The notes beneath the pieces are model-generated. The model searched no databases. It was not told the DNA's origin and saw nothing but the letters and a program-made list of their open reading frames with translations. The position numbers were made by a program, and so were the translations under genes. A stretch of DNA of 64,000 nt from Aquibacillus rhizosphaerae (GTDB lineage Bacteria > Bacillota > Bacilli > Bacillales > Amphibacillaceae): contig NZ_JASTZU010000037.1 in assembly GCF_030282825.1 (NCBI RefSeq), forward strand, positions 124,001 to 188,000, written 5' to 3'. Within the stretch, counting starts at the first letter, position 1. Each line of letters opens with the position of its first letter. Below, in pieces: positions 36,707 through 45,555 of the stretch.

Positions 36707-37891
36707 CTATTCTTTTATTTCCTTTAAAAAGCTAGTACCGTATTTGGGTTTAACTATCGAAAAATTATCTGCAATTGTTGCCCCAATATCCGCAAAACTT
36801 TCACGAATTGCTAATGATTCTCCTGTTTCGATACCCTTGTGATGGACTAAAAGCGGTACATATTCCCTTGTATGGTCTGTACCATGATGAACAGGGTCAT
36901 TACCATGATCAGCAGTGATAATGAGTAAATCATCTTCATTCAACTTTTCGAATATTTCCGGTAATCTTGCGTCAAACGCTTCTAAAGCATCTCCGTATCC
37001 TTGTGGGTCTCGTCGATGACCATAGATTGCATCAAAATCAACCAAGTTTAGAAAGCTTAATCCGGTGAAGCTTCTATCCATTGTCTCAATTAACTTATTA
37101 ACACCATCCATATTTGAAACTGTCCTTAATGAGTCCGTTACGCCTTCTCCATCATAGATATCAGCGATTTTCCCAATAGCAATTACCTCATACTTTTCAT
37201 CCTTTAGTTCATTCATTACTGTTCGCTCAAAAGGCTTTAGTGCATAATCATGACGGTTTGGTGTACGTTCGAATGCACCTGGTTCGCCAATAAATGGTCT
37301 GGCAATAACACGCCCCACCATATAATTAGGTGATTTTGTTAAAACACGTACATACTCACAGATTTCATATAATTCTTTTAAGGGAATAATTTCTTCATGG
37401 GCAGCAATTTGCAAGACAGAATCAGCCGATGTATATACGATTAAATCACCTGATTTCATGTGTTTTTCACCTAAATCATCTAATATTCCAGTCCCAGATG
37501 CTGGTTTATTCCCAATCACTTTTCTTCCTGTTTCTTTTTCTATTTGATTAATTAGTTCATCAGGAAATCCGTTAGGAAACGTTCTGAAAGGAGTATCAAT
37601 ATGAAGGCCCATTATTTCCCAATGGCCAGTCATCGTATCTTTACCTGCAGAAGCTTCTTGCATTTTACTATAATGAGCCGTTGGTTTATCCGCTTTTAAA
37701 ATCCCTTCTATTTCCCTGATGTTACTTAACCCTAACTTTGCCATATGTGGCATATTCAACCCGTTTCGATAAGATGCAATATGGCCTAGTGTATCTGCAC
37801 CTATATCGTTATAGTTAAAGGCATCTGGTGAAGCACCAATTCCTACAGAATCTAATACAATTAAAAAAACCCGTTTAAACCTTGTTTCCAT
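36707..37891 (-). CDS. deoB: Phosphopentomutase
   Basis: A 394-residue alkaline-phosphatase-superfamily mutase converting (deoxy)ribose 1-phosphate to the 5-phosphate. [16 protein letters not shown] has the first metal Asp. [11 protein letters not shown] holds the phosphorylated Thr, and [20 protein letters not shown] the second metal cluster (Asp, His, His). ATG 37891 lies nine bases after AAGGAGG; a start ten codons earlier is poorer. It is also named drm in Bacillus. It connects the PunA and Pdp products to DeoC. Confidence 0.95.
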   Translation of the reverse strand: METRFKRVFLIVLDSVGIGASPDAFNYNDIGADTLGHIASYRNGLNMPHMAKLGLSNIREIEGILKADKPTAHYSKMQEASAGKDTMTGHWEIMGLHIDTPFRTFPNGFPDELINQIEKETGRKVIGNKPASGTGILDDLGEKHMKSGDLIVYTSADSVLQIAAHEEIIPLKELYEICEYVRVLTKSPNYMVGRVIARPFIGEPGAFERTPNRHDYALKPFERTVMNELKDEKYEVIAIGKIADIYDGEGVTDSLRTVSNMDGVNKLIETMDRSFTGLSFLNLVDFDAIYGHRRDPQGYGDALEAFDARLPEIFEKLNEDDLLIITADHGNDPVHHGTDHTREYVPLLVHHKGIETGESLAIRESFADIGATIADNFSIVKPKYGTSFLKEIKE

Positions 37892-37921
37892 GTTGTATGC
37901 CTCCTTACAAATCAAATTCAT

Positions 37922-38095
37922 TTAGGATTGTAAAAATGTTTTTGCAATCCAATCTACTAACACGCCTCCGCTAAATACGCCGACTATTCCTAATACCCCG
38001 GCCAGAACAGGTGGTGCTGGTAATGGTAATTTTAATAACTTAAAAACAACTCCTATTACTAAACCAGCCAATAAACTTAAAAATAGTTCTTTCAT
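37922..38095 (-). CDS. XapX-domain small membrane protein
   Basis: A 57-residue protein easily missed because of its size. It begins MKELFLSLLAGLVIGVVF, then LPLPAPPVLAGVLGIVGVF and a last span ending DWIAKTFLQS. The two hydrophobic segments and the LPxPAPP centre are the mark of the XapX family, first noted beside xanthosine utilisation genes. AAGGAGA lies before ATG. It is the first gene after the internal terminator and the GTTAGACGTCCAAC operator, and is followed 30 bases later by deoB. It probably assists nucleoside uptake or a membrane step of salvage (inference). Confidence 0.82.
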   Translation of the reverse strand: MKELFLSLLAGLVIGVVFKLLKLPLPAPPVLAGVLGIVGVFSGGVLVDWIAKTFLQS

Positions 38096-38133
38096 GATGA
38101 TTCTCCTTTTGTGTGAATGGTTAAACTATTATC

Positions 38134-38147
38134 GTTAGACGTCCAAC
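38134..38147 (-). promoter_or_regulatory. GntR-type operator upstream of xapX-deoB
   Basis: GTTAGACGTCCAAC is a 14-bp near-perfect palindrome. Its match in the nupC promoter region makes it a likely operator of the GntR regulator at 41064-41789. On the minus strand a GATAAT -10-like word follows directly. Confidence 0.65.
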
Positions 38148-38156
38148 CTCTCTGTT

Positions 38157-38194
38157 GTTTAAAAATTAGGGTCCAAGCGTTTGGACCCTAATTT
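38157..38194 (-). terminator. Internal terminator after pdp
   Basis: AAATTAGGGTCCAA pairs with TTGGACCCTAATTT around a few bases, then TTTTTAAAC on the minus strand. It separates nupC-pdp from xapX-deoB-punA-cdd-deoC. Confidence 0.8.
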
Positions 38195-38208
38195 GTTCAT
38201 CTAACTAC

Positions 38209-39519
38209 TTATTCATGAATAATATCATAAACTAAAGGATGACGTTCGACAACCTTTTGTGTAATGGTGTACGAAGCATAAATCTTTTCAACTGCTTCTG
38301 TTACTGATTCAGAATTGCTATGAATAGTTACGAGTGATTCACCTTTAGTTACTTTATCCCCAACTTTTTTGTTTAAGACAAGACCTACAGCTAAATCAAT
38401 GATAGAATCTTTTGTCGTTCTTCCTGCACCTAAAATACTTGCAGCAATGCCAATTTCATCTGCAGTAATTTCAGATACGTACCCATCTTCTTTTGCTTCC
38501 ACTTCAAACGTGTATGCCGCTGCTGGTAACTTACTAGGTTGATCTACAACAGATTCATCTCCACCTTGAGAAGCTATAAATGTTTTGAACTTTTCAAGAG
38601 CTAGGCCTGTTTCAATCGCATGTTCTAACATGGATCTGGCTTGATCAATCGTTTCCGCTTCACCTGCTAAATAAACCATTTGACTCCCTAAAGTTAAACA
38701 AAGTTCATGAAGATCTGCAGGACCTTCTCCCTTTAACGTATCTATTGCTTCTTTTACTTCTAGTGCATTTCCAATTGCAAACCCTAAAGGTTGGTTCATA
38801 TCAGAAATAACAGCTATTGTATTACGTCCAGCACCATTACCAATCTGAACCATTGCTTGCGCTAATTCTTTTGCACCTTCGATATCTTTCATAAATGCAC
38901 CAGATCCTGTTTTCACATCCAAAACAATGGCATCAGCACCCGAAGCAATTTTCTTACTCATAATCGAACTAGCAATTAATGGAATAGAATTTACGGTTGC
39001 TGTTACATCTCGCAAGCCATAAAGTTTCTTATCTGCAGGTGTTAAATTACCACTTTGGCCAACCACTGCAATATTATTCGTATTAACTAGTTCATTAAAT
39101 TTCTTACTACCTAGTTCCACTTCGAATCCTTTAATAGATTCTAGTTTATCAACCGTTCCTCCTGTATGACCCAATCCACGACCAGACATTTTCGCAACAG
39201 GGACACCAACAGAGGCTACTAGTGGGGCTAATATTAGGGTCGTTGTATCACCGACACCACCAGTACTATGCTTATCAACTTTAATGCCTTTTATATCTGA
39301 TAAATCAATCTGATCACCTGATTCCGCCATTGCCATCGTTAAGTGAACTCTTTCAGAATTTGTCATATCTTGAAAATAGATAGCCATCGCTAGAGCTGAC
39401 ATTTGATAATCAGGAATATTTTCATTTGTATATCCTTCTATAATAAAATCTATTTCTTGTTTTGTTAATTCTTCACCATTTCTTTTTTTACTAATTAGAT
39501 CTACCATTCTCAATGTCAT
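38209..39519 (-). CDS. pdp: Pyrimidine-nucleoside phosphorylase
   Basis: A 436-residue homodimeric enzyme cleaving uridine, thymidine and deoxyuridine with phosphate. [20 protein letters not shown] is the family signature of thymidine/pyrimidine phosphorylases. [19 protein letters not shown] and [11 protein letters not shown] follow. The C-terminal PYNP domain is complete. Start choice is uncertain: GTG, two ATGs and TTG lie close together behind AAAGG. ATG 39519 has the best spacing, while TTG 39513 would give the more usual MRMVDLI. It follows nupC by about 20 bases. Confidence 0.94.
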   Translation of the reverse strand: MTLRMVDLISKKRNGEELTKQEIDFIIEGYTNENIPDYQMSALAMAIYFQDMTNSERVHLTMAMAESGDQIDLSDIKGIKVDKHSTGGVGDTTTLILAPLVASVGVPVAKMSGRGLGHTGGTVDKLESIKGFEVELGSKKFNELVNTNNIAVVGQSGNLTPADKKLYGLRDVTATVNSIPLIASSIMSKKIASGADAIVLDVKTGSGAFMKDIEGAKELAQAMVQIGNGAGRNTIAVISDMNQPLGFAIGNALEVKEAIDTLKGEGPADLHELCLTLGSQMVYLAGEAETIDQARSMLEHAIETGLALEKFKTFIASQGGDESVVDQPSKLPAAAYTFEVEAKEDGYVSEITADEIGIAASILGAGRTTKDSIIDLAVGLVLNKKVGDKVTKGESLVTIHSNSESVTEAVEKIYASYTITQKVVERHPLVYDIIHE

Positions 39520-39542
39520 CATCACCCTTTAGGATAGTTTAA

Positions 39543-40739
39543 TTAAAAGAACATACCAGCAATTGCTGCACTTAGTAATGAAGCCAGCATACCAGCTGCA
39601 ACAGCACGCAATCCAAGTCTAGCAATGTCTCCACGACGATTTGGTGCAAGCTCACCAAGTCCACCAAGTAAAATTGCCATAGAGCTCAAGTTAGCAAAAC
39701 CACATAATGCAAAACTAACAACTAGATTCGTCTTATCTGACAAGTTAGCCATTTCTGGAGCAAAAGCAGCATAAGCGACAAATTCGTTTAATACAAGTTT
39801 TTGACCAATGAAGCTTCCGGCAATAACTGCTTCAGACCATGGCACACCAACTGCAAAAGCAATCGGAGCGAAAATATAGCCAAGTATTCCTTCAAGTGTC
39901 AATCCTCCAAAGATTCCTAGAATTCCATTGATTAACGCTATAAGAGCAATAAACGCTAATAACATTGCCCCTACATTTAAAGCAAGCTTCAGTCCATCTG
40001 TTGCACCTTTAGCAGCTGCATCAATGACATTTACTGTATCTTTATCTTTCTCTAATTCCAATGAATCCGATGTTGCAGATCTTTCTGTTTCTGGCATCAT
40101 TATTTTCGCCATAATTAATCCAGCTGGTGCAGCCATGAAACTCGCTGCTAACAAGTATTCAAGTGGAACACCTAACAAAGAGTAACCAACAAGAACAGAA
40201 CCCGCTACAGAGGCAAGTCCTCCTGTCATGACAGCGAACAGCTCTGAATTTGTCATTTTTGCTAAGAACGGACGAACTACAAGTGGTGCTTCCGTTTGAC
40301 CGACAAATATATTTGCAGCAGCAGACATAGACTCTGTTTTACTTGTGCCTAATAGTTTTGATAAAGCACCACCAATTACTTTTATAAATAATTGCATGAT
40401 TCCAAGATAATATAAAACCGATATTAAAGCTGAAAAGAATATAATAATTGGTAATACATGAAAAGCAAAAATAGTACCAAATTCCTCACCATTAGCTAAG
40501 GAACCAAATAGAAACCCTATTCCTTCATTAGCATAATCAATAACATTTTGTACACGTAGTGTAAACCACTTCAGTGCAGCTCTTCCTGCCTCCCATTTCA
40601 AAACAATAAAAGCAAATAAGATTTGGATTGACAATCCACCAAGAATAGTCCTTAATTTAATCGCTTTCTTTTTACTTGAAAACAGAAATGCTATCGACAA
40701 AACAACAAAGATACCAAAGATACCCCATAATAAATTCAT
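39543..40739 (-). CDS. nupC: NupC-type concentrative nucleoside transporter (CNT family)
   Basis: A 398-residue membrane protein importing nucleosides with protons or sodium. The CNT core is visible as [20 protein letters not shown] (substrate-binding [14 protein letters not shown]), [13 protein letters not shown] and the late [20 protein letters not shown]. About nine hydrophobic spans are seen. ATG 40739 after AAGGTGA is preferred to a GTG three codons earlier. It is first in the nupC-pdp unit, whose promoter carries GntR-type operators. Confidence 0.92.
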   Translation of the reverse strand: MNLLWGIFGIFVVLSIAFLFSSKKKAIKLRTILGGLSIQILFAFIVLKWEAGRAALKWFTLRVQNVIDYANEGIGFLFGSLANGEEFGTIFAFHVLPIIIFFSALISVLYYLGIMQLFIKVIGGALSKLLGTSKTESMSAAANIFVGQTEAPLVVRPFLAKMTNSELFAVMTGGLASVAGSVLVGYSLLGVPLEYLLAASFMAAPAGLIMAKIMMPETERSATSDSLELEKDKDTVNVIDAAAKGATDGLKLALNVGAMLLAFIALIALINGILGIFGGLTLEGILGYIFAPIAFAVGVPWSEAVIAGSFIGQKLVLNEFVAYAAFAPEMANLSDKTNLVVSFALCGFANLSSMAILLGGLGELAPNRRGDIARLGLRAVAAGMLASLLSAAIAGMFF

Positions 40740-40833
40740 ATTGTCCACTCACCTTCATAGTTTGATTAAAAATGTAATCGTTTGTATTTCGTATTAAAAA
40801 TAATTATTTTCACTACACAAACAACAAATTAAA

Positions 40834-40847
40834 GTAGGATGTCCAAC
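40834..40847 (-). promoter_or_regulatory. GntR-type operator, downstream copy
   Basis: GTAGGATGTCCAAC matches the other two copies in its right half and is degenerate in the left. It lies between the nupC promoter and its start codon, 66 bases from the copy at 40900. Confidence 0.5.
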
Positions 40848-40899
40848 AACTGAGTGTTTTTGTATCCCCTTTCATCGTAGCTACAATATAACTATAAAG

Positions 40900-40913
40900 G
40901 TGAGACGTCCAAC
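40900..40913 (-). promoter_or_regulatory. GntR-type operator inside the nupC promoter
   Basis: GTGAGACGTCCAAC lies exactly between TTGACT (-35) and TATAGT (-10) on the minus strand, spacing 18. A bound repressor would block RNA polymerase. Confidence 0.65.
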
Positions 40914-41063
40914 AAGTCAATCTTTTTTTAAAATTTATTTGTTTCCACTTTTTTCTATGTAAATTAAGGTATAACTAAGCTCCCGGCAAATAGCTTGGTT
41001 TCATTACTCCATTACCGAAAGCCCCATCTATTTATATGATTTTTCACCTTTTCAAAAAACACA

Positions 41064-41789
41064 TTAGAAAACTCGTTTTCTAAAAACACTAAAACTAATT
41101 TGGTCGGATTTAAAGAAATTAAGTGAGTACAACACTGGATTATCTGATAAGTCATAATGAATTTGTTTTAAAATTAGCAGAGGAGTGTCAGCATCACAAT
41201 TTAAAATCTCTGAGATATCTTCATGATAACCAATTGTTTTTATATCGGCTTTGGCATAACTTATTGTGATTCCTGCTTCTTCTTGTAGCGAGGTTAGCAT
41301 GGACTCCTCATTAAGTTTGTATCCTTTTGCGAGAAGGTTCGCTGGAATTTTATCTATACAATAAACAAGAGGGGATCCGTTTGATGTACGAACACGTCTA
41401 ACCAAGAGTACTTGTTCATTTTCATTTAGTTGCAATTCTTTTATATCATCACTATGCGGCTCTACATAACCAGTAAATATAAGTTCCGTTCCTGGGGTTT
41501 TTCCTTCTCTTTCAATCATATCTGTAATACTAAACAGTTCTTCAATTCCACCAGAAAATACCGGTTTTTTATTTACAAATGTCCCTACTCCATGCTTTCT
41601 GATAATAATATTCTCTTCCTCTAAAATACGTAACGCTTCTCTTAATGTATTCCTTGATACACGTAGCTCTTTAGCAAAATCAGTTTCTGATGGCAAGCGC
41701 TCACCTGGTTCTAGTTCTCCATCATTAATTTTTCCTTTTATTTGTTCAATGACAATTAGATAACGTGGTGTTTGATAGTTATAATTCAT
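41064..41789 (-). CDS. GntR-family (HutC/UTRA) regulator of nucleoside genes
   Basis: A 241-residue repressor. The N-terminal winged helix (about 1-75) reads RLPSETDFAKELRVSRNTLR and IIRKHGVGTFV. The C-terminal UTRA ligand domain (about 85-240) includes VLLVRRVRTSNGSPLVYCID and HYDLSDNPVLYSLNFF. ATG 41789 has GGGAGGG upstream. It lies directly upstream of nupC-pdp in the same direction. Together with three shared palindromes in front of nupC and xapX this makes it the probable regulator of the whole salvage region. The effector may be a nucleoside or pentose phosphate (inference). It differs from the DeoR repressor used in B. subtilis. Confidence 0.85.
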   Translation of the reverse strand: MNYNYQTPRYLIVIEQIKGKINDGELEPGERLPSETDFAKELRVSRNTLREALRILEEENIIIRKHGVGTFVNKKPVFSGGIEELFSITDMIEREGKTPGTELIFTGYVEPHSDDIKELQLNENEQVLLVRRVRTSNGSPLVYCIDKIPANLLAKGYKLNEESMLTSLQEEAGITISYAKADIKTIGYHEDISEILNCDADTPLLILKQIHYDLSDNPVLYSLNFFKSDQISFSVFRKRVF

Positions 41790-41889
41790 ACTCGACCCTC
41801 CCATATGAAGTTATTTTACATTTATTATAAAGCCCTTACAAGCTATGTTTTATCTTTTGGAAAATAGAGCTTCACTCTACTACCTATTT

Positions 41890-41919
41890 AAAAGGATTGG
41901 CGAATTTGCCAATCCTTTT
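41890..41919 (-). terminator. Rho-independent terminator of the ars operon
   Basis: AAAAGGATTGGC pairs perfectly with GCCAATCCTTTT around a 6-base loop, directly after the HesB-like gene. Confidence 0.85.
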
Positions 41920-41924
41920 AAATA

Positions 41925-42206
41925 TTAGCAACAATCCTCGATGCCCTGAAGTACAAGACCTTTTTCTCCGTCTTGTTCCTGACAATCTAAAATTAAGCTA
42001 TTTGTTTGATCTTTTATAATTGGGTCTATCGCAACCACGATTCCATTAATTTCTTGCACTTCATCATCCGCTTGTGGCTCATCCAGAGCCACTCCTATTT
42101 TAGGACTTCCTCAGCCCATGCCTGCAAAGTGAATTCGTAATGCTTGTTTGCCTTCTTGTTTCATAATATCAGTTAATAATATTTTAGCTTGTTCACTAAT
42201 CTTCAT
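41925..42206 (-). CDS. HesB/IscA-like protein with in-frame UGA, candidate selenoprotein
   Basis: A 93-codon gene of the HesB/IscA type (A-type iron-sulfur scaffold fold), interrupted only by TGA at codon 32 (42113-42111). The frame reads ALRIHFAGMG-TGA-GSPKIGVALDEP. The family has Cys at that place (G-x-G-C-G-x-P). The frame stays open after it (EINGIVVAIDPII, SLILDC) and ends with two cysteines. Starting 18 bases after the UGA, GTGGCTC-TGGAT-GAGCCAC forms a perfect 7-bp hairpin whose 5-base loop has G at position 2. This fits published bacterial SECIS rules (loop 16-37 bases from UGA). GAGGTG lies before ATG and a terminator follows. HesB-like selenoproteins are a known bacterial family. 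The alternative is a nonsense mutation. Confidence 0.7.
42074..42092 (-). promoter_or_regulatory. Candidate bacterial SECIS hairpin
   Basis: A 7-bp stem and UGGAU loop within the HesB-like coding sequence. The loop begins 25 bases after the UGA. A second small stem TCCTA/TAGGA lies between them. Confidence 0.5.
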
Positions 42207-42251
42207 AGTTGATTCACCTCTTTCTACCTTATTGTACTATAACTAGAATAC

Positions 42252-42608
42252 TTACAATAATGGTAAGTCTTTTGTTTTTGTTTCTTTTTTAACTATTTCC
42301 GTCTTCTGAATACCAGTCCATGTAGCTAGTTCCTGATTAGAAGGATACCCACCTATTTTTTGTACTTGCTTATCCACTAGCACAACGGGTAAAGCATCAA
42401 TTCCTTGTTCTTCTAATAACTTTTGAACTTCTTTTTCATCAACAAAAAACTGAGGTTCGTTTCCTAAGTTATAACGCTTGATATCTACACCTTTTTTCTC
42501 AAGTAAGAACACAGCATTTGCTATTCTCGTAAGCTCTGGGTCTACATGAGGTCCACATACCCCTGTTGGACAACATAACGCTGGATCAAAAATTTCTATC
42601 TTAGCCAT
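42252..42608 (-). CDS. arsD: Arsenite metallochaperone ArsD
   Basis: A 118-residue thioredoxin-fold protein that carries As(III) or Sb(III) to the ArsA ATPase. The metal-binding cysteines 12, 13 and 18 are in FDPALCCPTGVCGPHVDPE, as in characterised ArsD. The later vicinal Cys pairs of the E. coli plasmid protein are absent, as in many chromosomal forms. It lies 35 bases after arsC and 45 bases before the HesB-like gene. Confidence 0.93.
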   Translation of the reverse strand: MAKIEIFDPALCCPTGVCGPHVDPELTRIANAVFLLEKKGVDIKRYNLGNEPQFFVDEKEVQKLLEEQGIDALPVVLVDKQVQKIGGYPSNQELATWTGIQKTEIVKKETKTKDLPLL

Positions 42609-42643
42609 TCATTTGCCTCCTAATTAACAATTTTCTGAAGAAC

Positions 42644-43063
42644 TTATTTACCTGTGTTTGCAAACCTTTCAATACGTTCACCAATTTCGTCACGAACACG
42701 TTGAAAGAAAGCCCACTTTTCTTCTTCGGTTCCTTCTGCTTTTGCAGGGTCATCAAACCCCCAGTGTTCTCGTTCCTTGTTAGGAGGTGTCGCTGGACAA
42801 ACATCATTGGCATGTCCACATAGCGTAACTACCAAATCTGCTTTTTTAAGTAAATCCTGGTCAATCGTATCAGATGTTTGATTAGATATATCAATTCCTA
42901 CTTCCTTCATTGCTTTGATAGCATTGGGATTGACACCATGCGCTTCTATTCCTGCTGAATACACATCATATTTTCCTTTCAGATGCTCTTTCCCCCATGC
43001 CTCAGCCATTTGGCTTCTGCAAGAATTACCTGTACAAAGAAAATAAATAATTGGTTTCGCCAT
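42644..43063 (-). CDS. arsC: Arsenate reductase, thioredoxin-coupled
   Basis: A 139-residue enzyme reducing arsenate to arsenite, of the low-molecular-weight phosphatase fold. The P-loop [16 protein letters not shown] gives Cys10 and Arg. The redox relay Cys pair is in [17 protein letters not shown] (about 82 and 90), regenerated by thioredoxin. AAGGAG precedes ATG. Upstream are AT-rich half-sites TTATATAA likely bound by ArsR. Its product arsenite would go to ArsD/ArsA. Confidence 0.94.
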   Translation of the reverse strand: MAKPIIYFLCTGNSCRSQMAEAWGKEHLKGKYDVYSAGIEAHGVNPNAIKAMKEVGIDISNQTSDTIDQDLLKKADLVVTLCGHANDVCPATPPNKEREHWGFDDPAKAEGTEEEKWAFFQRVRDEIGERIERFANTGK

Positions 43064-43110
43064 TTAAAAAACTCCTTATTTGTAATTTGATTTTGTCTAT
43101 ACTGTTTGAG

Positions 43111-43142
43111 TTATATAATTCTATATAGATAGATTTATATAA
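43111..43142 (-). promoter_or_regulatory. Candidate ArsR operator upstream of arsC
   Basis: TTATATAA occurs at 43111-43118 and 43135-43142, 16 bases apart. The same word flanks the site upstream of arsA. It suggests a second promoter for arsC-arsD-hesB. Confidence 0.4.
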
Positions 43143-43174
43143 ATAAGTGATCCAAAAATGTAATAAGTTACTTT

Positions 43175-43522
43175 CTAATCACAACACACTCTCAAGCCTT
43201 TTTTTTCTAAATCTATAATTTTTTCTTGTTGTTCTGGAAAAAAGCTCGTAATACTTTCGATTAGTGGATATACCTGAGAATCTGTGTTGATTCGGTAAAA
43301 TATCCATTGTCCTTGTCTTCGTTCTTTTACAATCTCAGCAGCTTTTAGTTTTTTAACATGTTGACTAATGGAAGGCTGGCTCATCTGTAAGATTTCAACA
43401 AGTTCACAAACGCAACATTCATCATGCATTAATAAACAAACTATACTTAATCTTGTTTTATCACCTAGTAACTTCATAACTATTGAACCATGTTCAACAT
43501 CTAGCTTATTTATTGTCGTCAT
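43175..43522 (-). CDS. arsR: ArsR-family metalloregulatory repressor
   Basis: A 115-residue winged-helix repressor released by As(III)/Sb(III). The sensor cysteines lie in DECCVCELVEIL (alpha-3 type Cys-Val-Cys, with one more Cys), followed by the DNA-reading helix MSQPSISQHVKKLKAA and wing RRQGQWIFYR. The C-terminus ends RVCCD, offering a further thiol pair. ATG 43522 is six bases after AGGAGGA; an ATG two codons earlier is too close. It is 36 bases downstream of arsA in the same direction. Confidence 0.92.
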   Translation of the reverse strand: MTTINKLDVEHGSIVMKLLGDKTRLSIVCLLMHDECCVCELVEILQMSQPSISQHVKKLKAAEIVKERRQGQWIFYRINTDSQVYPLIESITSFFPEQQEKIIDLEKKGLRVCCD

Positions 43523-43558
43523 ACGCATTCCTCCTAACCTAATTCAAACAATAAAAAC

Positions 43559-45325
43559 TTACGCTTTCGTTATTTGTTTTAATCGCTCAACACCAATAAT
43601 GTCATCGGCTTGCCAAGGAACAATGATTGTTTCTGATGCCAACTCATTAAATACTCTTTCAATCCACGTTTGCTCCGCATAGGCCCTGCCTTTTAGGACT
43701 GGATCTTCTGTGGTAGTCGCTTGAAAGCTTTGATTTATAATCCACCATTTCGGTTCAATCTTTGCGCGACGTAAATCTTCTTGTAAACGATTCGCTTCAT
43801 GAACAGGAGTGGCTTCTGGCAACGTAACTAGAGCTACAAAGGTTTGATTTGGATCACGAAGCCGCGGTATCAATTTCTGCACATAGGCTGGCATCTTTCC
43901 GTTTGCTCGCTCCACTTCCTGGTGATAAGACTCTGCTGCATCTAATAGTAGTAACGTATGTCCTGTCGGCGCGGTATCAATAACAACAAAAGCGTCGTCC
44001 GATAGATCTACTGCTTTTGCAAAGGCTTGAAACACGGCAATCTCTTCTGTACAAGGTGATTCCAAATCCTCTTTAACAAATGCAATTTCATCTTCTGTTA
44101 GCGAATCATCTAATTTTTCCAATACTTGTTTTTTATAGAGATCTACCTCATGTTTTGGGTTGATACTGCTTACCGTTAGATAATCAGAAAGTTGGGTCTC
44201 ATCTAATACATGCATAAGGTGAGCTGCAGGATCTGTGGTTGTTAAATGAACTTTATGTCCTTTTTCAGCTAGTCCAACTGCAACCGCAGCTGCCATTGTA
44301 GTTTTGCCTACGCCACCTTTGCCCATTGTCATAAATACACCATGCTCATTATTACTAAGCTGGGCTACTATCTTTTCCAGAGATGGCAATTGCATGTCTA
44401 AATTTGATTCGTACTTTCCCTTATTACCGATTTCACTATCTATAAATAAATTCTTCAAAGCATTAATTCCTGTCAAATTATACGGCACAAGGGGTAAAAA
44501 ATAGTTTCTCATATCATATAATAAATTCGAAATCCCCTTAAGCTCTTGTTGCTGCTTTTCCTCTAATTTACAGGCTACTAAGTCATTGGATTGTCGTTTG
44601 AATACCCCGTTAATGATTAGCGACTGATTTGTAATCCCTAATTGGTTTAGTTCTAAAGAAGCTCTTTTTGCCTCATCTAGTGAGGAACGATCTGGTCTAG
44701 CGACTAACACAAGTAAGGTTTCCTCTTTGTTTGCCAATGCTCGCATCGTTTTTTTATATAAACTTTTTTTCTTTTCCAATCCTGCTAGTGGCCCTAAGCA
44801 AGAAGCACCGTGTGTACTCTCATCTAGAAACGAATTCCATGCTGTTGGTAGCTGTAACAATCGTAACGTATGTCCTGTCGGTGCCGTATCAAAAATAATA
44901 TGGTCAAACTGTTTAGTCGTTTCTTCATTTGCTAATAAATTTGTAAACTCATCAAATGCAGCAATTTCTACTGTGCAAGCACCTGATAATTGTTCTTCCA
45001 TATTTGTTATGGCAGCCTGAGGAAGTTTACCTCGGTACGGCCCAATAATTTTCTCGCGATACTCCAATGCTGCTTGTTCAGGGTCTAAATTTGCAGCGTA
45101 AAGATTAGGAATAGTAGGAATTTGGGTAGGATATGTTTCTAGTTCCATCTCAAATACATCTTGTAAATTAGAAGCAGGATCTGTACTTACAATCAGTACT
45201 TGTTTCCCTAATTCCGCTAAAGCAACAGCAGTAGCACAAGCAGTAGAGGTCTTCCCAACTCCACCTTTGCCAGTAAAAAATAAATTTCTATTGTTTGAGA
45301 TTAGTTCTGGACGTAAACGTTCCAT
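43559..45325 (-). CDS. arsA: Arsenite-stimulated ATPase ArsA
   Basis: A 588-residue protein made of two homologous P-loop ATPase halves (about 1-290 and 325-588). Walker-A-type loops are FTGKGGVGKTSTA near residue 17 and MGKGGVGKTTMA near 335; both switch motifs DTAPTGHTLRLL and DTAPTGHTLLLL are intact. Cysteines in SGACTVEIAAFDE and SPCTEEIAVFQ are the metalloid site Cys of each half. It normally energises the ArsB or Acr3 arsenite permease, but no permease gene is in this cluster. Its place at the head of the operon, before arsR, is uncommon. AAGGAG precedes ATG. Confidence 0.93.
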   Translation of the reverse strand: MERLRPELISNNRNLFFTGKGGVGKTSTACATAVALAELGKQVLIVSTDPASNLQDVFEMELETYPTQIPTIPNLYAANLDPEQAALEYREKIIGPYRGKLPQAAITNMEEQLSGACTVEIAAFDEFTNLLANEETTKQFDHIIFDTAPTGHTLRLLQLPTAWNSFLDESTHGASCLGPLAGLEKKKSLYKKTMRALANKEETLLVLVARPDRSSLDEAKRASLELNQLGITNQSLIINGVFKRQSNDLVACKLEEKQQQELKGISNLLYDMRNYFLPLVPYNLTGINALKNLFIDSEIGNKGKYESNLDMQLPSLEKIVAQLSNNEHGVFMTMGKGGVGKTTMAAAVAVGLAEKGHKVHLTTTDPAAHLMHVLDETQLSDYLTVSSINPKHEVDLYKKQVLEKLDDSLTEDEIAFVKEDLESPCTEEIAVFQAFAKAVDLSDDAFVVIDTAPTGHTLLLLDAAESYHQEVERANGKMPAYVQKLIPRLRDPNQTFVALVTLPEATPVHEANRLQEDLRRAKIEPKWWIINQSFQATTTEDPVLKGRAYAEQTWIERVFNELASETIIVPWQADDIIGVERLKQITKA

Positions 45326-45396
45326 TGCAAAACTCCTTATATATATTTCATATTGGTATTTTAATTACATTCTAACATCATTATATTAGCAATCAA

Positions 45397-45420
45397 TTAT
45401 ATAATCAATTGTTTATATAA
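45397..45420. promoter_or_regulatory. Candidate ArsR operator upstream of arsA
   Basis: A 24-bp near-palindrome with TTATATAA arms around a CAATTG centre (two mismatches), 72 bases before arsA and between arsA and the divergent azoreductase gene. It shares arms with the arsC site. Confidence 0.5.
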
Positions 45421-45555
45421 AGAACATTAACACCTTAAAGCATTGTGATTTTTTTCACATACATAGGAGTTTAATTTGTTTATTATTAGATTATCAACAA
45501 TGAATAGTACTTCTTTCAAGACTATATTAATTATACGAAAGTAGGTTCATTAACA

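Larger units (their letters stand above)
40740..41063. other. nupC regulatory region
   Basis: It contains the promoter and two operators listed separately. Near 41064 an inverted repeat TTAGAAAA-TTTTCTAA overlaps the GntR gene's stop and may act as a weak terminator. No gene is seen. Confidence 0.45.

Noticed and set aside
41925-42206. Treating the HesB-like gene simply as a pseudogene
   Set aside because: Only one stop, at the family's Cys position, with a hairpin suited to SECIS and otherwise intact signals. Kept as a candidate selenoprotein with the pseudogene option stated.
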